DNA of 64,000 nt from assembly GCF_001613365.1 (NCBI RefSeq), contig NZ_BDCF01000013.1, forward strand, positions 124,001 to 188,000, in the 5' to 3' direction. Both the position numbers and the translations under genes were made by a program. Source of the stretch: Nocardia xishanensis NBRC 101358. GTDB lineage: Bacteria; Actinomycetota; Actinomycetes; Mycobacteriales; Mycobacteriaceae. The stretch's first letter is position 1; every line of letters starts with the position of its first letter. Below the pieces are notes generated by a model. It worked only from the letters and a program-made list of their open reading frames with translations. It made no database searches and was not told where the DNA came from. Shown in pieces: positions 8,326-16,865 of this stretch.

Positions 8326-9435
8326 TCACGAACTGAACGACTGCGTCCGAGCCGTCTTCCGCTCGTGAGCGGGACCGGGGGAGGGGAACGCCTGGGTCTG
8401 GTGGGTGGGCTGCCCGAGCCGGAACCGCGGGCGGGCGGGGGCGAGCGGCGGGCTGTCGCCGGTTCGGCGGATGCGAAGTCCTGTGGCGAGTTCGGCGGCT
8501 ACCGCGTCGGCGGGGTGCCGCGGTGACCAGCCGAGTTCGCGGCGCGCCCTGCCGGTGTCGATCAGGCAGGCACGGTCGGCGAGTTCGAGCCATCCCGGAT
8601 GCAGCGGCTGCACGCCGAGACGCCAACTCGCCCACGCCGCCGCGGTCAGCGCGCGCAGGGGGAGAGGAACGCGGAAACCGCCGAAGGCCGCGGCCAATTC
8701 GGTGGTGGTGAGTACCGGTTCGGCGGCCAGATCGAACGGGCCGCTCGCCCGTCGCGTCAGGATCAACCGGATGGCTGCGGCGACGTCGTCGCTGTGCACG
8801 AGTTGCAACCGCAGATCTCGCCACAGCGGCACGGGCAGCCAGCGACGGCCGATCAGTGTGCGCGGCAGCCACGGACTCAATGCCCAGTCCGCGAATTCGG
8901 CGGCCGTGTCGGCCTGCGTCACGCCGCACGGCCGGATCCACGCGACCCGAACGCCGGGATGCTCCGCGGCAAAACCGTCGATCAGCGCTTCGAGCACGGC
9001 TTTGCCCCGGCTGTAGGCGCTGCCGGGGACTCCGCTCACCGGCCAGTCCTCCGCGACTCGCCGCCAGCGCGGGGCGGGCGCGTACGCCGCGACCGAGGAC
9101 GCGCACGTCAGGTGCGGTACGCCGCAGTCCGCCGCCGCGCGCAGCACGTTCGCGCTGCCCGCCAGATTCGTCCGCTCCATCAGCGGCTCTGCGCTGCGCG
9201 GGTGAATCGCCCACGCCAGATGCACCACCGCGTCCGCGCCGGCGAACGCCTCGCGCAACACCGTCACGGCTCCCGGCGCGCCGACATCGCATCGGACCCA
9301 GCGGACCCGCGCGTACGGCCCTCGCTGCATGGGCGGACGTCGAACGACGCCGACCACCTCCCACTCGTCCTCGCGCAACGCCCGCAACAACGCGGTCCCC
9401 ACATTGCCACTGGCCCCGGTGACGACAACCTTCAC
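8326..9435 (-). CDS. NAD-dependent epimerase/dehydratase family protein
   Basis: A 369-residue extended-SDR protein. It begins KVVVTGASGNVGTALLRAL (Rossmann GxxGxxG) and has the active-site AYSRGKAVLEAL (Tyr-x3-Lys) near residue 155, VVHLAWAIHP and SSVAAY. Enzymes of this group act on nucleotide-sugars or steroid/alcohol substrates; which is unclear. GTG at 9435 was taken because the Rossmann motif starts immediately and GGGAGG lies about ten bases upstream; GTG at 9445 is possible. The last ~40 residues (rich in R, P, Q) extend beyond the usual domain. Confidence 0.85.
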   Translation of the reverse strand: MKVVVTGASGNVGTALLRALREDEWEVVGVVRRPPMQRGPYARVRWVRCDVGAPGAVTVLREAFAGADAVVHLAWAIHPRSAEPLMERTNLAGSANVLRAAADCGVPHLTCASSVAAYAPAPRWRRVAEDWPVSGVPGSAYSRGKAVLEALIDGFAAEHPGVRVAWIRPCGVTQADTAAEFADWALSPWLPRTLIGRRWLPVPLWRDLRLQLVHSDDVAAAIRLILTRRASGPFDLAAEPVLTTTELAAAFGGFRVPLPLRALTAAAWASWRLGVQPLHPGWLELADRACLIDTGRARRELGWSPRHPADAVAAELATGLRIRRTGDSPPLAPARPRFRLGQPTHQTQAFPSPGPAHERKTARTQSFSS

Positions 9436-9535
9436 CGGCCGCACCCCTCCCGAACGGAAACCAGCGCCGCGGTGCGGCTTTGTCCGGTGCAAGACATGCA
9501 CACGCCATACCCGCCACCGGTGAATCGAATCGTCG

Positions 9536-9835
9536 ATGAACTCGTCGCCGGCAGACCGGCACGAGTCAGGAGAACTCGTGGAGACCCGCGGGCTGGCGGA
9601 GCCGGTGCACACCCGGCGCGTCTCGGCGAAGGACGGCGCGCCGTTCGTGACCGACGGCCCGTACGCGGAAACTCAGGAGGTGCTGGCCGGTTACTGGGTC
9701 GTGGAGTGCGAGAGTTTCGACCGGGCGACCGAGATCGCCGCGCAGCTGAACAACTGCCCGGCCCCGCCGCAGGTGCTGGCCTCGGCCTACGCCGACGTGC
9801 GGCCGATCATGGAGTCCGCGTTCGACTTCGGCTGA
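9536..9835 (+). pseudogene. YCII/DGPF-domain protein, N-terminally truncated
   Basis: The body is an excellent YCII (DGPF) sequence: SGELVETRGLAEPVHTRRV, then FVTDGPYAETQEVLAGYWVV and SFDRATEIAAQLNNCPAPP. Intact members start about 35 residues earlier with a KYM-type beta strand that is missing; the codons before ESGELVET read as unrelated sequence and no ribosome site precedes the ATG at 9536. YCII genes of this kind are co-transcribed with ECF sigma factors, and here the partner sigma gene four bases downstream is broken too. It is likely inactive, though a shortened protein cannot be excluded. Confidence 0.7.
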
Positions 9836-9839
9836 TCCG

Positions 9840-10230
9840 ATGACCGATCACCAAGTGGTGGACCTGCTGCGCCGGTCGGCGCCGCAGGTTCTCGCCGCGC
9901 TGATCCGCCGCTACGGTCACTTCGACACCGCGGAGGACGCCGTGCAGGAGGCCATGCTCGCGGCGGCGACCGAGTGGCCGACCGACGGCGTGCCCGACGA
10001 TCCGCGGGCCTGGCTGATCACGGTGGCCTCGCGCAGGCTGACCGACATATTGCGCAACGAGCAGGCCCGCAGGCGCAGGGAGGAAACCGTCGCGCGCTGG
10101 TCGCCGTTCGCGCGAATGGGTCGCGCCGCCCGCCGATCGCCGCCCGGCCGATTCCGACGACACGCTCGTCCTGCTGTTCCTGTGCTGCCACCCGGCGCTC
10201 TCCCCGACGGCGCAGCTGGCGCGACGCCAG
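9840..10230 (+). pseudogene. ECF sigma factor relic (YCII-partner type)
   Basis: The frame from ATG 9840 encodes a good sigma region 2: LRRSAPQVLAALIRRYGHFD, DAVQEAMLAAATEWP, DPRAWLITVASRRLTDILR. At about 10125-10146 the frame shifts: the next conserved block, ADSDDTLVLLFLCCHPALSP, continues in another frame. Similarity then stops at about 10230 without sigma region 4 or the long C-terminal domain (intact proteins are about 400 residues). A frameshift plus a large 3' deletion means it cannot be a working sigma factor. Confidence 0.82.
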
Positions 10231-10332
10231 CTGCCGCGCCCATCAGCGCGCCCACATCGTGGCTGCGGGAGTGTCGAAGGATTACTGTGCAGGTCAGCAC
10301 GGCACCGAGCGATGATCGGCAGGAGGCCAGCG

Positions 10333-10752
10333 ATGTCATTCACCGAAGAAGAGATCGACTACCTGCGCAGCCAGCGGCTCGCCCGGGTTGCCACCGTCGA
10401 CCCCGGCGGGCAGCCCGACGTGGTCCCGGTGGGCTACGAGTTCGACGGCACGCACATCTACGTCGGCGGCCACGACCCGGTGCGGACTCGCAAATACCGC
10501 AATGTCGAACGCGGCAATCCGAAGGTCGCCATCGTCATCGACGACCTGGTGTCGACGAATCCCTGGATCCCGCGCTACCTGCGCGTCTACGGAACCGCTG
10601 AACTCGTTCAGCGCCAAGGACAGTTCGGCCTCGGACCCTATATGCGGATCACCCCCACCGTTTCGTGGAGCTTCAACCTCGCGGGCCGACCCTTCACCTA
10701 CGAGGACGTGCAGGTACAACGCACGGTGCACACCGGCACCGCGAGCGCCTGA
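10333..10752 (+). CDS. PPOX-class F420-dependent oxidoreductase
   Basis: A 139-residue split-barrel flavin/deazaflavin protein. Motifs: EEIDYLRSQRLARVATVD, GGQPDVVPVGYEFDG, RTRKYRNVERGNPKVAIVID and RYLRVYGTAEL, matching small F420-binding reductases of the Rv1155 type. ATG at 10333 has a perfect AGGAGG six bases before it, so the longer start at 10312 was rejected. It is followed 33 bases later by another F420-type gene, and the pair may share a transcript. The substrate is unknown; related mycobacterial proteins act on quinones, biliverdin or xenobiotics. Confidence 0.88.
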   Translation: MSFTEEEIDYLRSQRLARVATVDPGGQPDVVPVGYEFDGTHIYVGGHDPVRTRKYRNVERGNPKVAIVIDDLVSTNPWIPRYLRVYGTAELVQRQGQFGLGPYMRITPTVSWSFNLAGRPFTYEDVQVQRTVHTGTASA

Positions 10753-10785
10753 CCGCTGGCCGACCACAACGAAAGTGAGAACCCG

Positions 10786-11250
10786 ATGAGCTTCGGCACC
10801 CCTGCGGGCACCCGCGGCGGCCGCCAGCCCTCCGGCCGGTTCGCCGTCTGGATGAACAAGCTGATGGCAAAACGCCTGCGCCGCAAAGGCGGCGGCAAAT
10901 TCATGGGCATGGACGCCCTGGTCCTCACCACACTCGGCCGCAAAACCGGCGCCGAGCGCTCGACGCCGGTGGCCTGGTTCCCCGGCGGAGACGGTACCTA
11001 CCTCATCGTGGCCTCGGCGGCCGGCGCCGCGAGCAACCCCGCCTGGTACCACAACATCGCCGCGAATCCCGACAGGGTCCGCATCGACGTCGGCGGCCGC
11101 ACCCTCGAAGTGACCGCCGAACAGCTCCACGGCGCCGATCGCGACCACGCGTGGCACCAGATCACGACTACCGCACCGCGATTCGCCGGATATCAGGAAA
11201 AGACCGACCGCGAGATCCCGGTCATTCGCCTCACGCCCCGATCCAGCTGA
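10786..11250 (+). CDS. Ddn-like deazaflavin-dependent nitroreductase family protein
   Basis: This 154-residue protein has the Ddn/DUF385 pattern: a basic N-terminus (NKLMAKRLRRKGGGKF), LVLTTLGRKTGAERSTPV, then LIVASAAGAASNPAWYHNI and AANPDRVRIDVGGR. These proteins bind F420H2 and reduce quinones or nitro compounds at the membrane. The ASNPAWYHN element is the family's hallmark. A weak GTGAG lies before ATG 10786. It is the second gene of a likely two-gene unit with the PPOX gene and is closed by a strong hairpin. Confidence 0.88.
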   Translation: MSFGTPAGTRGGRQPSGRFAVWMNKLMAKRLRRKGGGKFMGMDALVLTTLGRKTGAERSTPVAWFPGGDGTYLIVASAAGAASNPAWYHNIAANPDRVRIDVGGRTLEVTAEQLHGADRDHAWHQITTTAPRFAGYQEKTDREIPVIRLTPRSS

Positions 11251-11271
11251 CCCGCCCGCCGCCGCACCATG

Positions 11272-11310
11272 CCCCGCGCGCCGGCCGAACCGTCGGCCGC
11301 ACGCGCGGGG
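11272..11310. terminator. Hairpin terminator after the Ddn-like gene
   Basis: Arms CCCCGCGCG and CGCGCGGGG enclose a nested CGGCCGA-ACCG-TCGGCCG stem. There is no T-run, as is usual in this group. Confidence 0.65.
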
Positions 11311-11418
11311 CGAGTAGTTAGGCGCGGCAGCGCAATTCCAAGCGGCGGTGTGGGTCGGTGGTCGGGTCTCGACTACGTTTGAAGGTCGAAACAGGAGTCC
11401 GTCACAAGTGGAGACCGA

Positions 11419-12117
11419 GTGACCATCGACAAGAGCAAACGCTCCGAAGTGCACGGGATTTTCGAGAAGATCGCAGGCTACTACGACCGGATGAACTTTC
11501 TCATGACGCTCGGCCGTCATGGCCGATGGTGCCGGGAAGTGGCCGAGCGTGTCGCACCGCCCGCGGGCGGGCAGCTGCTGGACATCGCCACCGGGACCGG
11601 TGTGATCGCGTTGGAGGCGGCGCGGAGGTACCCCGCCGTGACCGTGACAGGCGTCGACTTCTCGGAGGAAATGCTGACCCGTGCGCGGGCCAAGCCCTGG
11701 GCGCAGGCGGTGCGGTGGCAACACGCGGACGCGGCCCACTTGCCTTTCGACGACGAGTCTTTCGACGGGATCACCGAAGGCTATCTGCTCAGGAACGTCG
11801 AAGACCTGGACGGAGTGCTTCGCGAACAGCGCCGGGTACTGAAGCCGGGCGGCCGGATCGTGATTCTCGAGACCTGCCCGCCGAGCGGGTGGGTGAAGCC
11901 GGTGGTCGAGTGGGGGATGCGCATCATCGTTCCGCTGCTCGGTCAGGTGGTGGCTCGCGACCGATCGTCCTACAGCTACCTCGAATCCAGCACGCTCGCT
12001 TTCGCGTCACCGGAACATGTCGCCGACGTTCTCCATGGTCTCGGTTTCCAGGACATCGGGTGGAGTAAGAAGTTCTTCGGCACGAACGTCATTCTGTGGG
12101 CGACCAAGTCGCGATGA
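11419..12117 (+). CDS. UbiE/MenG-like SAM-dependent methyltransferase
   Basis: A 232-residue class I methyltransferase. GIFEKIAGYYDRMNFLMTLG at the start is the UbiE/COQ5 signature, followed by the SAM motif LLDIATGTGVIAL, VTGVDFSEEML, HLPFDDESFDGI and the post-motif YLLRNVEDLD. It resembles demethylmenaquinone methyltransferase, but the canonical menG is usually in a menaquinone cluster and none is here, so this may be a paralogue methylating another quinone or lipid. GTG 11419 follows GGAG by five bases. No partners adjoin: a terminator precedes it and a convergent AraC gene follows. Confidence 0.85.
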   Translation: MTIDKSKRSEVHGIFEKIAGYYDRMNFLMTLGRHGRWCREVAERVAPPAGGQLLDIATGTGVIALEAARRYPAVTVTGVDFSEEMLTRARAKPWAQAVRWQHADAAHLPFDDESFDGITEGYLLRNVEDLDGVLREQRRVLKPGGRIVILETCPPSGWVKPVVEWGMRIIVPLLGQVVARDRSSYSYLESSTLAFASPEHVADVLHGLGFQDIGWSKKFFGTNVILWATKSR

Positions 12118-12150
12118 CGAGTGAAGGATCCGGGCGGCGTAGACCTCCGG

Positions 12151-13164
12151 TCACTGTCCGGTGGTATCGGCAGGGGATGTGTGTGCATCGGCGCGGTAGG
12201 CGCCGGGCGTGGTGCCTTGCCAGCGTTTGAATGCGCGTACGAGGCTGGCGGCGTCGCTGAGCCCGATGTCGTGGGCGATCTGGTCCAGCGGCCGATTGTC
12301 GGTGCGGAGCAGCGTGAGAGCGCGTTGGTGGCTGGCGTGACCGACGAGTTGGCTCCACGTGGTGCCGTCGTCGTGCAGCGCGCGCCGCAGACTCCGAGTG
12401 CTCATGTGCAGGCCGCGCGCTACATCGTCGGGTCGGGCCAGCGCCGGTGTGGTGTGCGCGAGGTAGGCGGCGACCTGTTCGCGCACCGAGACGGCCGGCA
12501 TCAGCTCGGCCATCATGCGGTCGGCGTGCCCGCGGTGCAGCACGGCCAGGTCGCGGTCGGCGTGCGGTAGCGGCCGGTTCAGGTGTGTCGATTGCACGGT
12601 GACCGCGTAGTGCTGGGCGTCGAAGGTCACCGGACATCCCAGCACCCTTGTGTATTCGTCGACATCGTGTCGCTGCGGATGGGCGAACGACACCCGGACA
12701 GGGGTCCACGACCGCCCGGCCAACCACCGGCACGCGGTCACCACCGTGGCGAGAACCGCCTCGATTTGCTGCACGTCCATCGGCGTCGTGACCGGACGGG
12801 GCCGGTAGTACAGGTTGGCTCGCCTGCCATCGTGTTGCAGGGTGAAGGCGCCTGCCTGGCTGACCAAGGGGGTGTACCGCACCGCCAGGTCCGCGGCCTC
12901 GGCGAGGGTGGATGCGGTCAGCAGGGCGTGGCCGAGCACATTGAGTGCTGTCGGCTGCACATGTTCGCCCATGTGCAGCCCGAAGTACGGATCCGAGCTG
13001 CGTGCGAGGATCTGTGCCCACACGGTGCGCAGCTGCTCGAATCCGACCCGCCCGCGCGTCGGCGTCAGCGCCAGATCCGTGTCCTCGACGAGTCCGCTCG
13101 CCGCCGCGCGCGTCACCGCAAGCGCGTAACTGGCGGAGACGGTGAGCGGAGCCGGATGGTGCAC
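12151..13164 (-). CDS. AraC family regulator with Arabinose_bd-type N-terminus
   Basis: A 337-residue regulator. The N-terminal ~190 residues are of the PF12625-like type (FGLHMGEHVQPTALNVLGHA, ADLAVRYTPL), and the C-terminal pair of HTH motifs is clear: VARGLHMSTRSLRRALHDDG, then IAHDIGLSDAASLVRAFKRW followed by GTTPGAYR. Such proteins often control detoxification or lipid/sterol catabolism genes. It diverges from a DJ-1/PfpI-type amidotransferase-like gene with 207 bases between, the likely target. Confidence 0.9.
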   Translation of the reverse strand: MHHPAPLTVSASYALAVTRAAASGLVEDTDLALTPTRGRVGFEQLRTVWAQILARSSDPYFGLHMGEHVQPTALNVLGHALLTASTLAEAADLAVRYTPLVSQAGAFTLQHDGRRANLYYRPRPVTTPMDVQQIEAVLATVVTACRWLAGRSWTPVRVSFAHPQRHDVDEYTRVLGCPVTFDAQHYAVTVQSTHLNRPLPHADRDLAVLHRGHADRMMAELMPAVSVREQVAAYLAHTTPALARPDDVARGLHMSTRSLRRALHDDGTTWSQLVGHASHQRALTLLRTDNRPLDQIAHDIGLSDAASLVRAFKRWQGTTPGAYRADAHTSPADTTGQ

Positions 13165-13371
13165 CGCCCCAGTGAACCACGCTGGCCTACCGCGTCAACG
13201 GCATGGCCACCAGCGCCAATGACCTGCTCGGCTGCTCGAACCTACGGTTGTGCTGCGCCGCAACATCGTTGAGGAGCCTACCGCCACTCGCCTCGCCCTG
13301 AAGGCGGTGCGGGACAAAGGAATCTCCGCGAGCTCGGAACCGGCCCGCTCCCGCGCAGAAAGGACCGCCTC

Positions 13372-14157
13372 GTGATCGTGATGCTGCTCCCCGCCGCCGA
13401 CTACGACCCGACCGAATCCGCTCTCGCCTGGCGCGAACTCACCGCTGCCGGGATCGAGGTGCGCTTCGCCACCCCGGAGGGTGTGCAGGCATTCGCCGAC
13501 GAACGTTTGGTCCAACACGGCTTTTCGATCCTGTCGCCAATGATGATGACCCGCCCCGGTGCCCTCGACGGCTACCGGCACATGACCCAAGATCCGAACT
13601 TCGCAAAACCGTTGCGCTACCAAGACATCGACGTCGACCAGCTCGACGGGCTTTTCGTCCCCGGCGGACACGCCGGCCGAGTGCGCACCCTGCTCGAGTC
13701 TCCGGACGCCCATGCGGTGATGGCCCGCGCGATGCTGCGAGACCTGCCGGTCGGAGCGGTCTGTCACGGTGTCCTCGTCGCCGCGCGCGCCACCGACCCG
13801 GCAACCGGGCGCTCGGTTCTGTACGGGCGGCGCACCACCGCGCTGACCTCGCTGCTGGAACTATCGGCGTGGACAGCGACCCGAGCATGGCTCGGCGACT
13901 ACTACCGCACGTACCCGCAAACCGTGCAGCAAGAGGTCACCGCGGTCCTGGCCGCACCCACCGACTTCGAGCCAGGCCCTCTCCTGCCGTGGCGCGACAG
14001 CCCCACCCGACTTCAGCGCGGATTCACTGTGCACGACGGCAATTACCTCTCCGCACGATGGCCCGGCGACTGCCACCGATTGGCCCGTGAATATCTCGCA
14101 CTGGTGCGAGCTCACCGACGCCGAACCAGCAACGGCGACAAGGCCACCGGGGACTGA
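13372..14157 (+). CDS. DJ-1/PfpI family (type-1 glutamine amidotransferase-like) protein
   Basis: A 261-residue member of the DJ-1/PfpI/GATase1-like superfamily. Strand-loop elements IVMLLPAADYDPTE, GIEVRFATPEG and DGLFVPGGHAGRV lead to the nucleophile elbow GAVCHGVLVA with the reactive cysteine followed by histidine. Members include class III chaperone/glyoxalase-like enzymes and proteases; which activity applies is unclear. GTG 13372 is preceded by AAGGA. It is divergent from the AraC regulator and convergent with the next TetR gene. Confidence 0.85.
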   Translation: MIVMLLPAADYDPTESALAWRELTAAGIEVRFATPEGVQAFADERLVQHGFSILSPMMMTRPGALDGYRHMTQDPNFAKPLRYQDIDVDQLDGLFVPGGHAGRVRTLLESPDAHAVMARAMLRDLPVGAVCHGVLVAARATDPATGRSVLYGRRTTALTSLLELSAWTATRAWLGDYYRTYPQTVQQEVTAVLAAPTDFEPGPLLPWRDSPTRLQRGFTVHDGNYLSARWPGDCHRLAREYLALVRAHRRRTSNGDKATGD

Positions 14158-14165
14158 TGACGTGC

Positions 14166-14747
14166 TCAACGCCCGGCGATGACCGCGGTGACTACTTTGT
14201 GGACGTCCGCGGTCTCGGGTGGGATGCCTTGGCGGTCGGCGAAGAGCATGTGCACGGCTCCGATCAGGGTGGGAGCGAGCGTATCGACGTCGGCGTCCGC
14301 GGCGATGCGGCCGAGTCGTCGTTCGGCGGTCAGGTAGGGGGCGAGCGCGAGCGCGGCGTCCGTCAGGATCGGCACGCCGGTCGGTCTCGCCTCGCGCAGC
14401 CGGGCGCGTAGCTCGTCGCGGGAGGTGACGAGGCTGACGATCGCCACCGCGACGGACTCGAAGAGGGTCGTCAGTGCCCGGGTGAGGTTGTCGGCGACGA
14501 AGCCGGTTCCGGCCGACTCGCGTAGCGCGGCCGCCTGGCCGTCGATCCGGGCGATGCGGTCGAGCACGAGCTCGGCGAGGAACGCGTCGAAATCGGTGAA
14601 GTGCCGGTGCAGAACGCCTTTGGCGCAGCCCGCCTCCGAGGTGACCGCCCGGCTGGTGAGCGAGCTGGGTCCGTCCCGGAGCAAGACGCGCTCGGCGGCG
14701 TCGAACAGTTGCTCACGCACGTCGCGGAGGGCTACTCCCGTTGGCAC
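14166..14747 (-). CDS. TetR family regulator
   Basis: From GTG 14747 (GGGAG five bases upstream) this encodes 193 residues. The HTH is at about 10-55: LRDVREQLFDAAERVLLRDG, then LTSRAVTSEAGCAKGVLHRH, FTDFDAFLAELVLDR. It diverges from a SAM methyltransferase whose promoter is covered by a 37-base palindrome, so it very probably represses that gene and itself. The longer frame to 14819 would use the operator as coding sequence and was rejected. Confidence 0.9.
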   Translation of the reverse strand: MPTGVALRDVREQLFDAAERVLLRDGPSSLTSRAVTSEAGCAKGVLHRHFTDFDAFLAELVLDRIARIDGQAAALRESAGTGFVADNLTRALTTLFESVAVAIVSLVTSRDELRARLREARPTGVPILTDAALALAPYLTAERRLGRIAADADVDTLAPTLIGAVHMLFADRQGIPPETADVHKVVTAVIAGR

Positions 14748-14783
14748 CGCAACTCCCTTCTTTCCTCGGCAGGCCCGCTTCTC

Positions 14784-14827
14784 TTGACGAGTGGGCACAC
14801 GCCCACTATTAGTGGGCATGTGCCCAC
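14784..14827 (+). promoter_or_regulatory. Promoter with embedded 37-bp TetR palindrome
   Basis: TTGACG (14784-14789), a 17-base spacer, then TATTAG (14807-14812) form a near-ideal promoter. A palindrome at 14791-14827 has 18-base arms with one mismatch, built of two tandem GTGGGC-N4-GCCCAC sites (14791-14806 and 14812-14827). It covers spacer, -10 and the downstream GTG start, so repressor binding would block the promoter. Confidence 0.85.
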
Positions 14828-15647
14828 TCTACCTCCGGAGCGAAATCCACACTCCGAAAACGCGTCCCATCACCATCGAGAGGTAGCGGAGTCGTTCGGC
14901 TCCGATGCCGAACGCTACGACCGGGCTCGGCCGCGCTACCCCCAGGCCCTGGTGGACCTGATCTCGGCGGGCAGCCCCGGTCCCGACGTTCTCGACGTCG
15001 GGTGTGGCACCGGCATCGTGGCGCGGCAGTTCGAAGCAGCCGGGTGTCGGGTGCTCGGCATCGACGTCGACCCTCGGATGGCCGAGCTGGCCCGGCAGCG
15101 TGGACTCGACGTCGAGGTGGCGTCGTTCGAAGCCTGGGATCCAGCGGGCCGAAGGTTCGACGCCGTCGTCTCCGGGCAGACCTGGCACTGGGTGGACCCG
15201 GTCGCCGGAGCCGCAAAGGCGGCACAGGCACTGCGTCCGCGCGGTGCACTGGCCCTCTTCTGGAACGCCGGGCAACCCGTGCCCGAAGTCGCCGAAGCCT
15301 TCGCCGAGGTCTATCGGCGGGTGATACCCGATTCGCTGGCCGCGCGTCAGCAGGCGGTGTCGGCCGTGGACGGATACGGTGCGCTGTGCGCCAAGGCCGC
15401 CGACGGGATACGGCAGGTGGGTGCGTTCGCCGACCCCGAGCAGTGGCGATTCGACTGGGAACGGTCCTACACGCGCGACGAGTGGTTGGATCAGCTACCG
15501 ACCCAGGGCGCCTTCACGCGGCTCGCGCGGCCCGAGCTCGAGGAAGTGCTGGCGGGGGTCGGCGCCGCGATCGACGGTGCAGGAGGCAGCTTTGTGATGC
15601 GCTACGCCACCGTGGCCGTCGCCGCGACGCGAACCGATACTTCTTGA
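14820..15647 (+). CDS. Class I SAM-dependent methyltransferase (leaderless start)
   Basis: A 275-residue methyltransferase: SFGSDAERYDRARPRYP, SAM motif VLDVGCGTGIVARQF, VLGIDVDPRMAELA, then DAVVSGQTWHWVDP and the post-motif region ALALFWNAGQP. This is the common actinobacterial small-molecule methyltransferase type with unknown substrate. The first in-frame start after the promoter is GTG 14820, seven bases past the -10, with no ribosome site, so translation likely begins at the mRNA's 5' end. It is controlled by the divergent TetR gene through the palindrome that overlaps its promoter and start codon. Confidence 0.87.
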   Translation: MPTLPPERNPHSENASHHHREVAESFGSDAERYDRARPRYPQALVDLISAGSPGPDVLDVGCGTGIVARQFEAAGCRVLGIDVDPRMAELARQRGLDVEVASFEAWDPAGRRFDAVVSGQTWHWVDPVAGAAKAAQALRPRGALALFWNAGQPVPEVAEAFAEVYRRVIPDSLAARQQAVSAVDGYGALCAKAADGIRQVGAFADPEQWRFDWERSYTRDEWLDQLPTQGAFTRLARPELEEVLAGVGAAIDGAGGSFVMRYATVAVAATRTDTS

Positions 15648-15658
15648 TCTGGCCTGCG

Positions 15659-15702
15659 AGACCCACCCCTCCTCGTTCCAATCGGCGGAGGAGGCGGGTC
15701 AC
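15659..15702. terminator. Hairpin after the methyltransferase gene
   Basis: GACCC..CTCCTC (15660-15674) pairs with GAGGAG..GGGTC (15688-15700) with a small internal loop. Confidence 0.5.
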
Positions 15703-15717
15703 GCAAACCGCACCGGG

Positions 15718-15990
15718 TCACTCCAGCTGGGACAGCCCGGCTACCGCGACCCGCGCCACCGCCACCTGACCGACCGAGGTGAGATGCACGCCGTCCGGTT
15801 CGAACAGGCGTCGATCCGGCGTCGGCCGGGTGACGGAGAGTGTGTCGATCACCGCCTCCGGCCGCTTCAATAGAGCGGCCGCCGTCTCGGCGTGATCCAC
15901 TGCGCGCCAACTGATTCCGGCCGCGCTGAAGGGCGGGTACTCGGGGAGCAGCTGCTCGTCCGTGTCGGTCGGGGTGAGCCACACCCACCG
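15718..15990 (-). pseudogene. SGNH/GDSL hydrolase, C-terminal fragment
   Basis: The frame reads VWLTPTDTDEQLLPEYPPF, AAGISWRAVDH, then EPDGVHLTSVGQVAVA, the last being the block-V DGVHLT with catalytic Asp and His of SGNH hydrolases. The N-terminal half with the nucleophile serine is absent: upstream of about 15990 the opposite strand becomes a MarR fragment. The piece ends in a normal stop codon. It is therefore the 3' third of a hydrolase cut by a rearrangement. Confidence 0.7.
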
Positions 15991-16233
15991 CGCCGCAACC
16001 ACGAACTGCACCTGACCACCGAGGGCGGCAAGCTCCTCGGGCAGCTCGCCCACATCGCCCTAGCCCACGAACGCGACATGTTCACCGGGTTGACCGACGA
16101 CGAATACGAGCAGCTGGCGACCGTGCTGGACAAACTGATCAAGGCAAGGGAACTGACCGCGAGTGGTGCACCCGGGCTACCGCACGCTGGGATCGAGCTC
16201 CGCAACCGAACTGGCTCGGGATTCAGGCGCTAG
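15991..16233 (+). pseudogene. MarR family regulator, C-terminal fragment
   Basis: HELHLTTEGGKLLGQLAHI, ALAHERDMFTGLTDDEYEQL and ATVLDKLIKA are the wing end and C-terminal dimerisation helices of a MarR repressor. The HTH itself, which should precede LTTEG, is missing because the frame enters the antisense of the SGNH hydrolase fragment. No start or ribosome site is present. The tail after KARELT is not conserved. Confidence 0.72.
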
Positions 16234-16347
16234 CGCGGCCGGTGAATCAGGGCGCCGATATTCGATGTGTGTGGTTGCGGTAGTTGGTGCTATCGTTCCG
16301 GCGCGGCCGAACCGTTCGGTACGGCTGGAACTGCACAGGGGGGTCCC

Positions 16348-16653
16348 GTGTTCAATTGGTATGTAGGGCTGCTCGCGATCAGTGGCGTCGTCATGATCGC
16401 TATGGCCATGGTCGAGAACGGGCAGAGCAGGGCTTCGCGCCTGATCAACGGTATTTTGGGGCCCATCTACTTGGGCTATGCCGTCTACCTGGCCTTCATC
16501 TTCGAGGGCGGCTCGTACCTGATCTTCTTCCAAGCGTTCATCCTGCCGGTGCTGCTGGTAGTGGACTTCTTCCGGAACCGGAAGCCGCGCCAGAAACTGA
16601 CCGACACGCAGAAGGCGTGGCGCGAGCACCAGCGTTCCGCGCAGAACAGGTAA
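16348..16653 (+). CDS. Small three-helix membrane protein
   Basis: A 101-residue protein starting at GTG 16348 behind a G-rich AGGGGGG site. Three hydrophobic segments are visible: WYVGLLAISGVVMIAMAM, a second around ILGPIYLGYAVYLAFIF and a third LIFFQAFILPVLLVVDFF, then a basic charged tail (NRKPRQK) ending EHQRSAQNR, probably cytoplasmic. Family and function unknown. Confidence 0.7.
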   Translation: MFNWYVGLLAISGVVMIAMAMVENGQSRASRLINGILGPIYLGYAVYLAFIFEGGSYLIFFQAFILPVLLVVDFFRNRKPRQKLTDTQKAWREHQRSAQNR

Positions 16654-16865
16654 AGCACGTACGCGCTGTCTGAAGTTCGGATCACCTGCGTCGCAAGGCG
16701 TCTGGCGTTGCCGAATGGGCAACGCCAACGATGCCGAGGCACCCGGGGCGGCTGAGGCGCAACTGTGAACTACCCGCGGTCGGGCAGGATGTCTTCATCG
16801 CGATCGAGGCGTTACGGCAATCGGGAGGCTCGAGCCGTAGCGAATTCTCGCTGACGCAATGTCAC

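Noticed and set aside
7649..9562. A 637-codon minus-strand frame
   Set aside because: Its upper two thirds are an arginine-rich shadow of the epimerase gene in another phase; only the Imm-5-like end is real.
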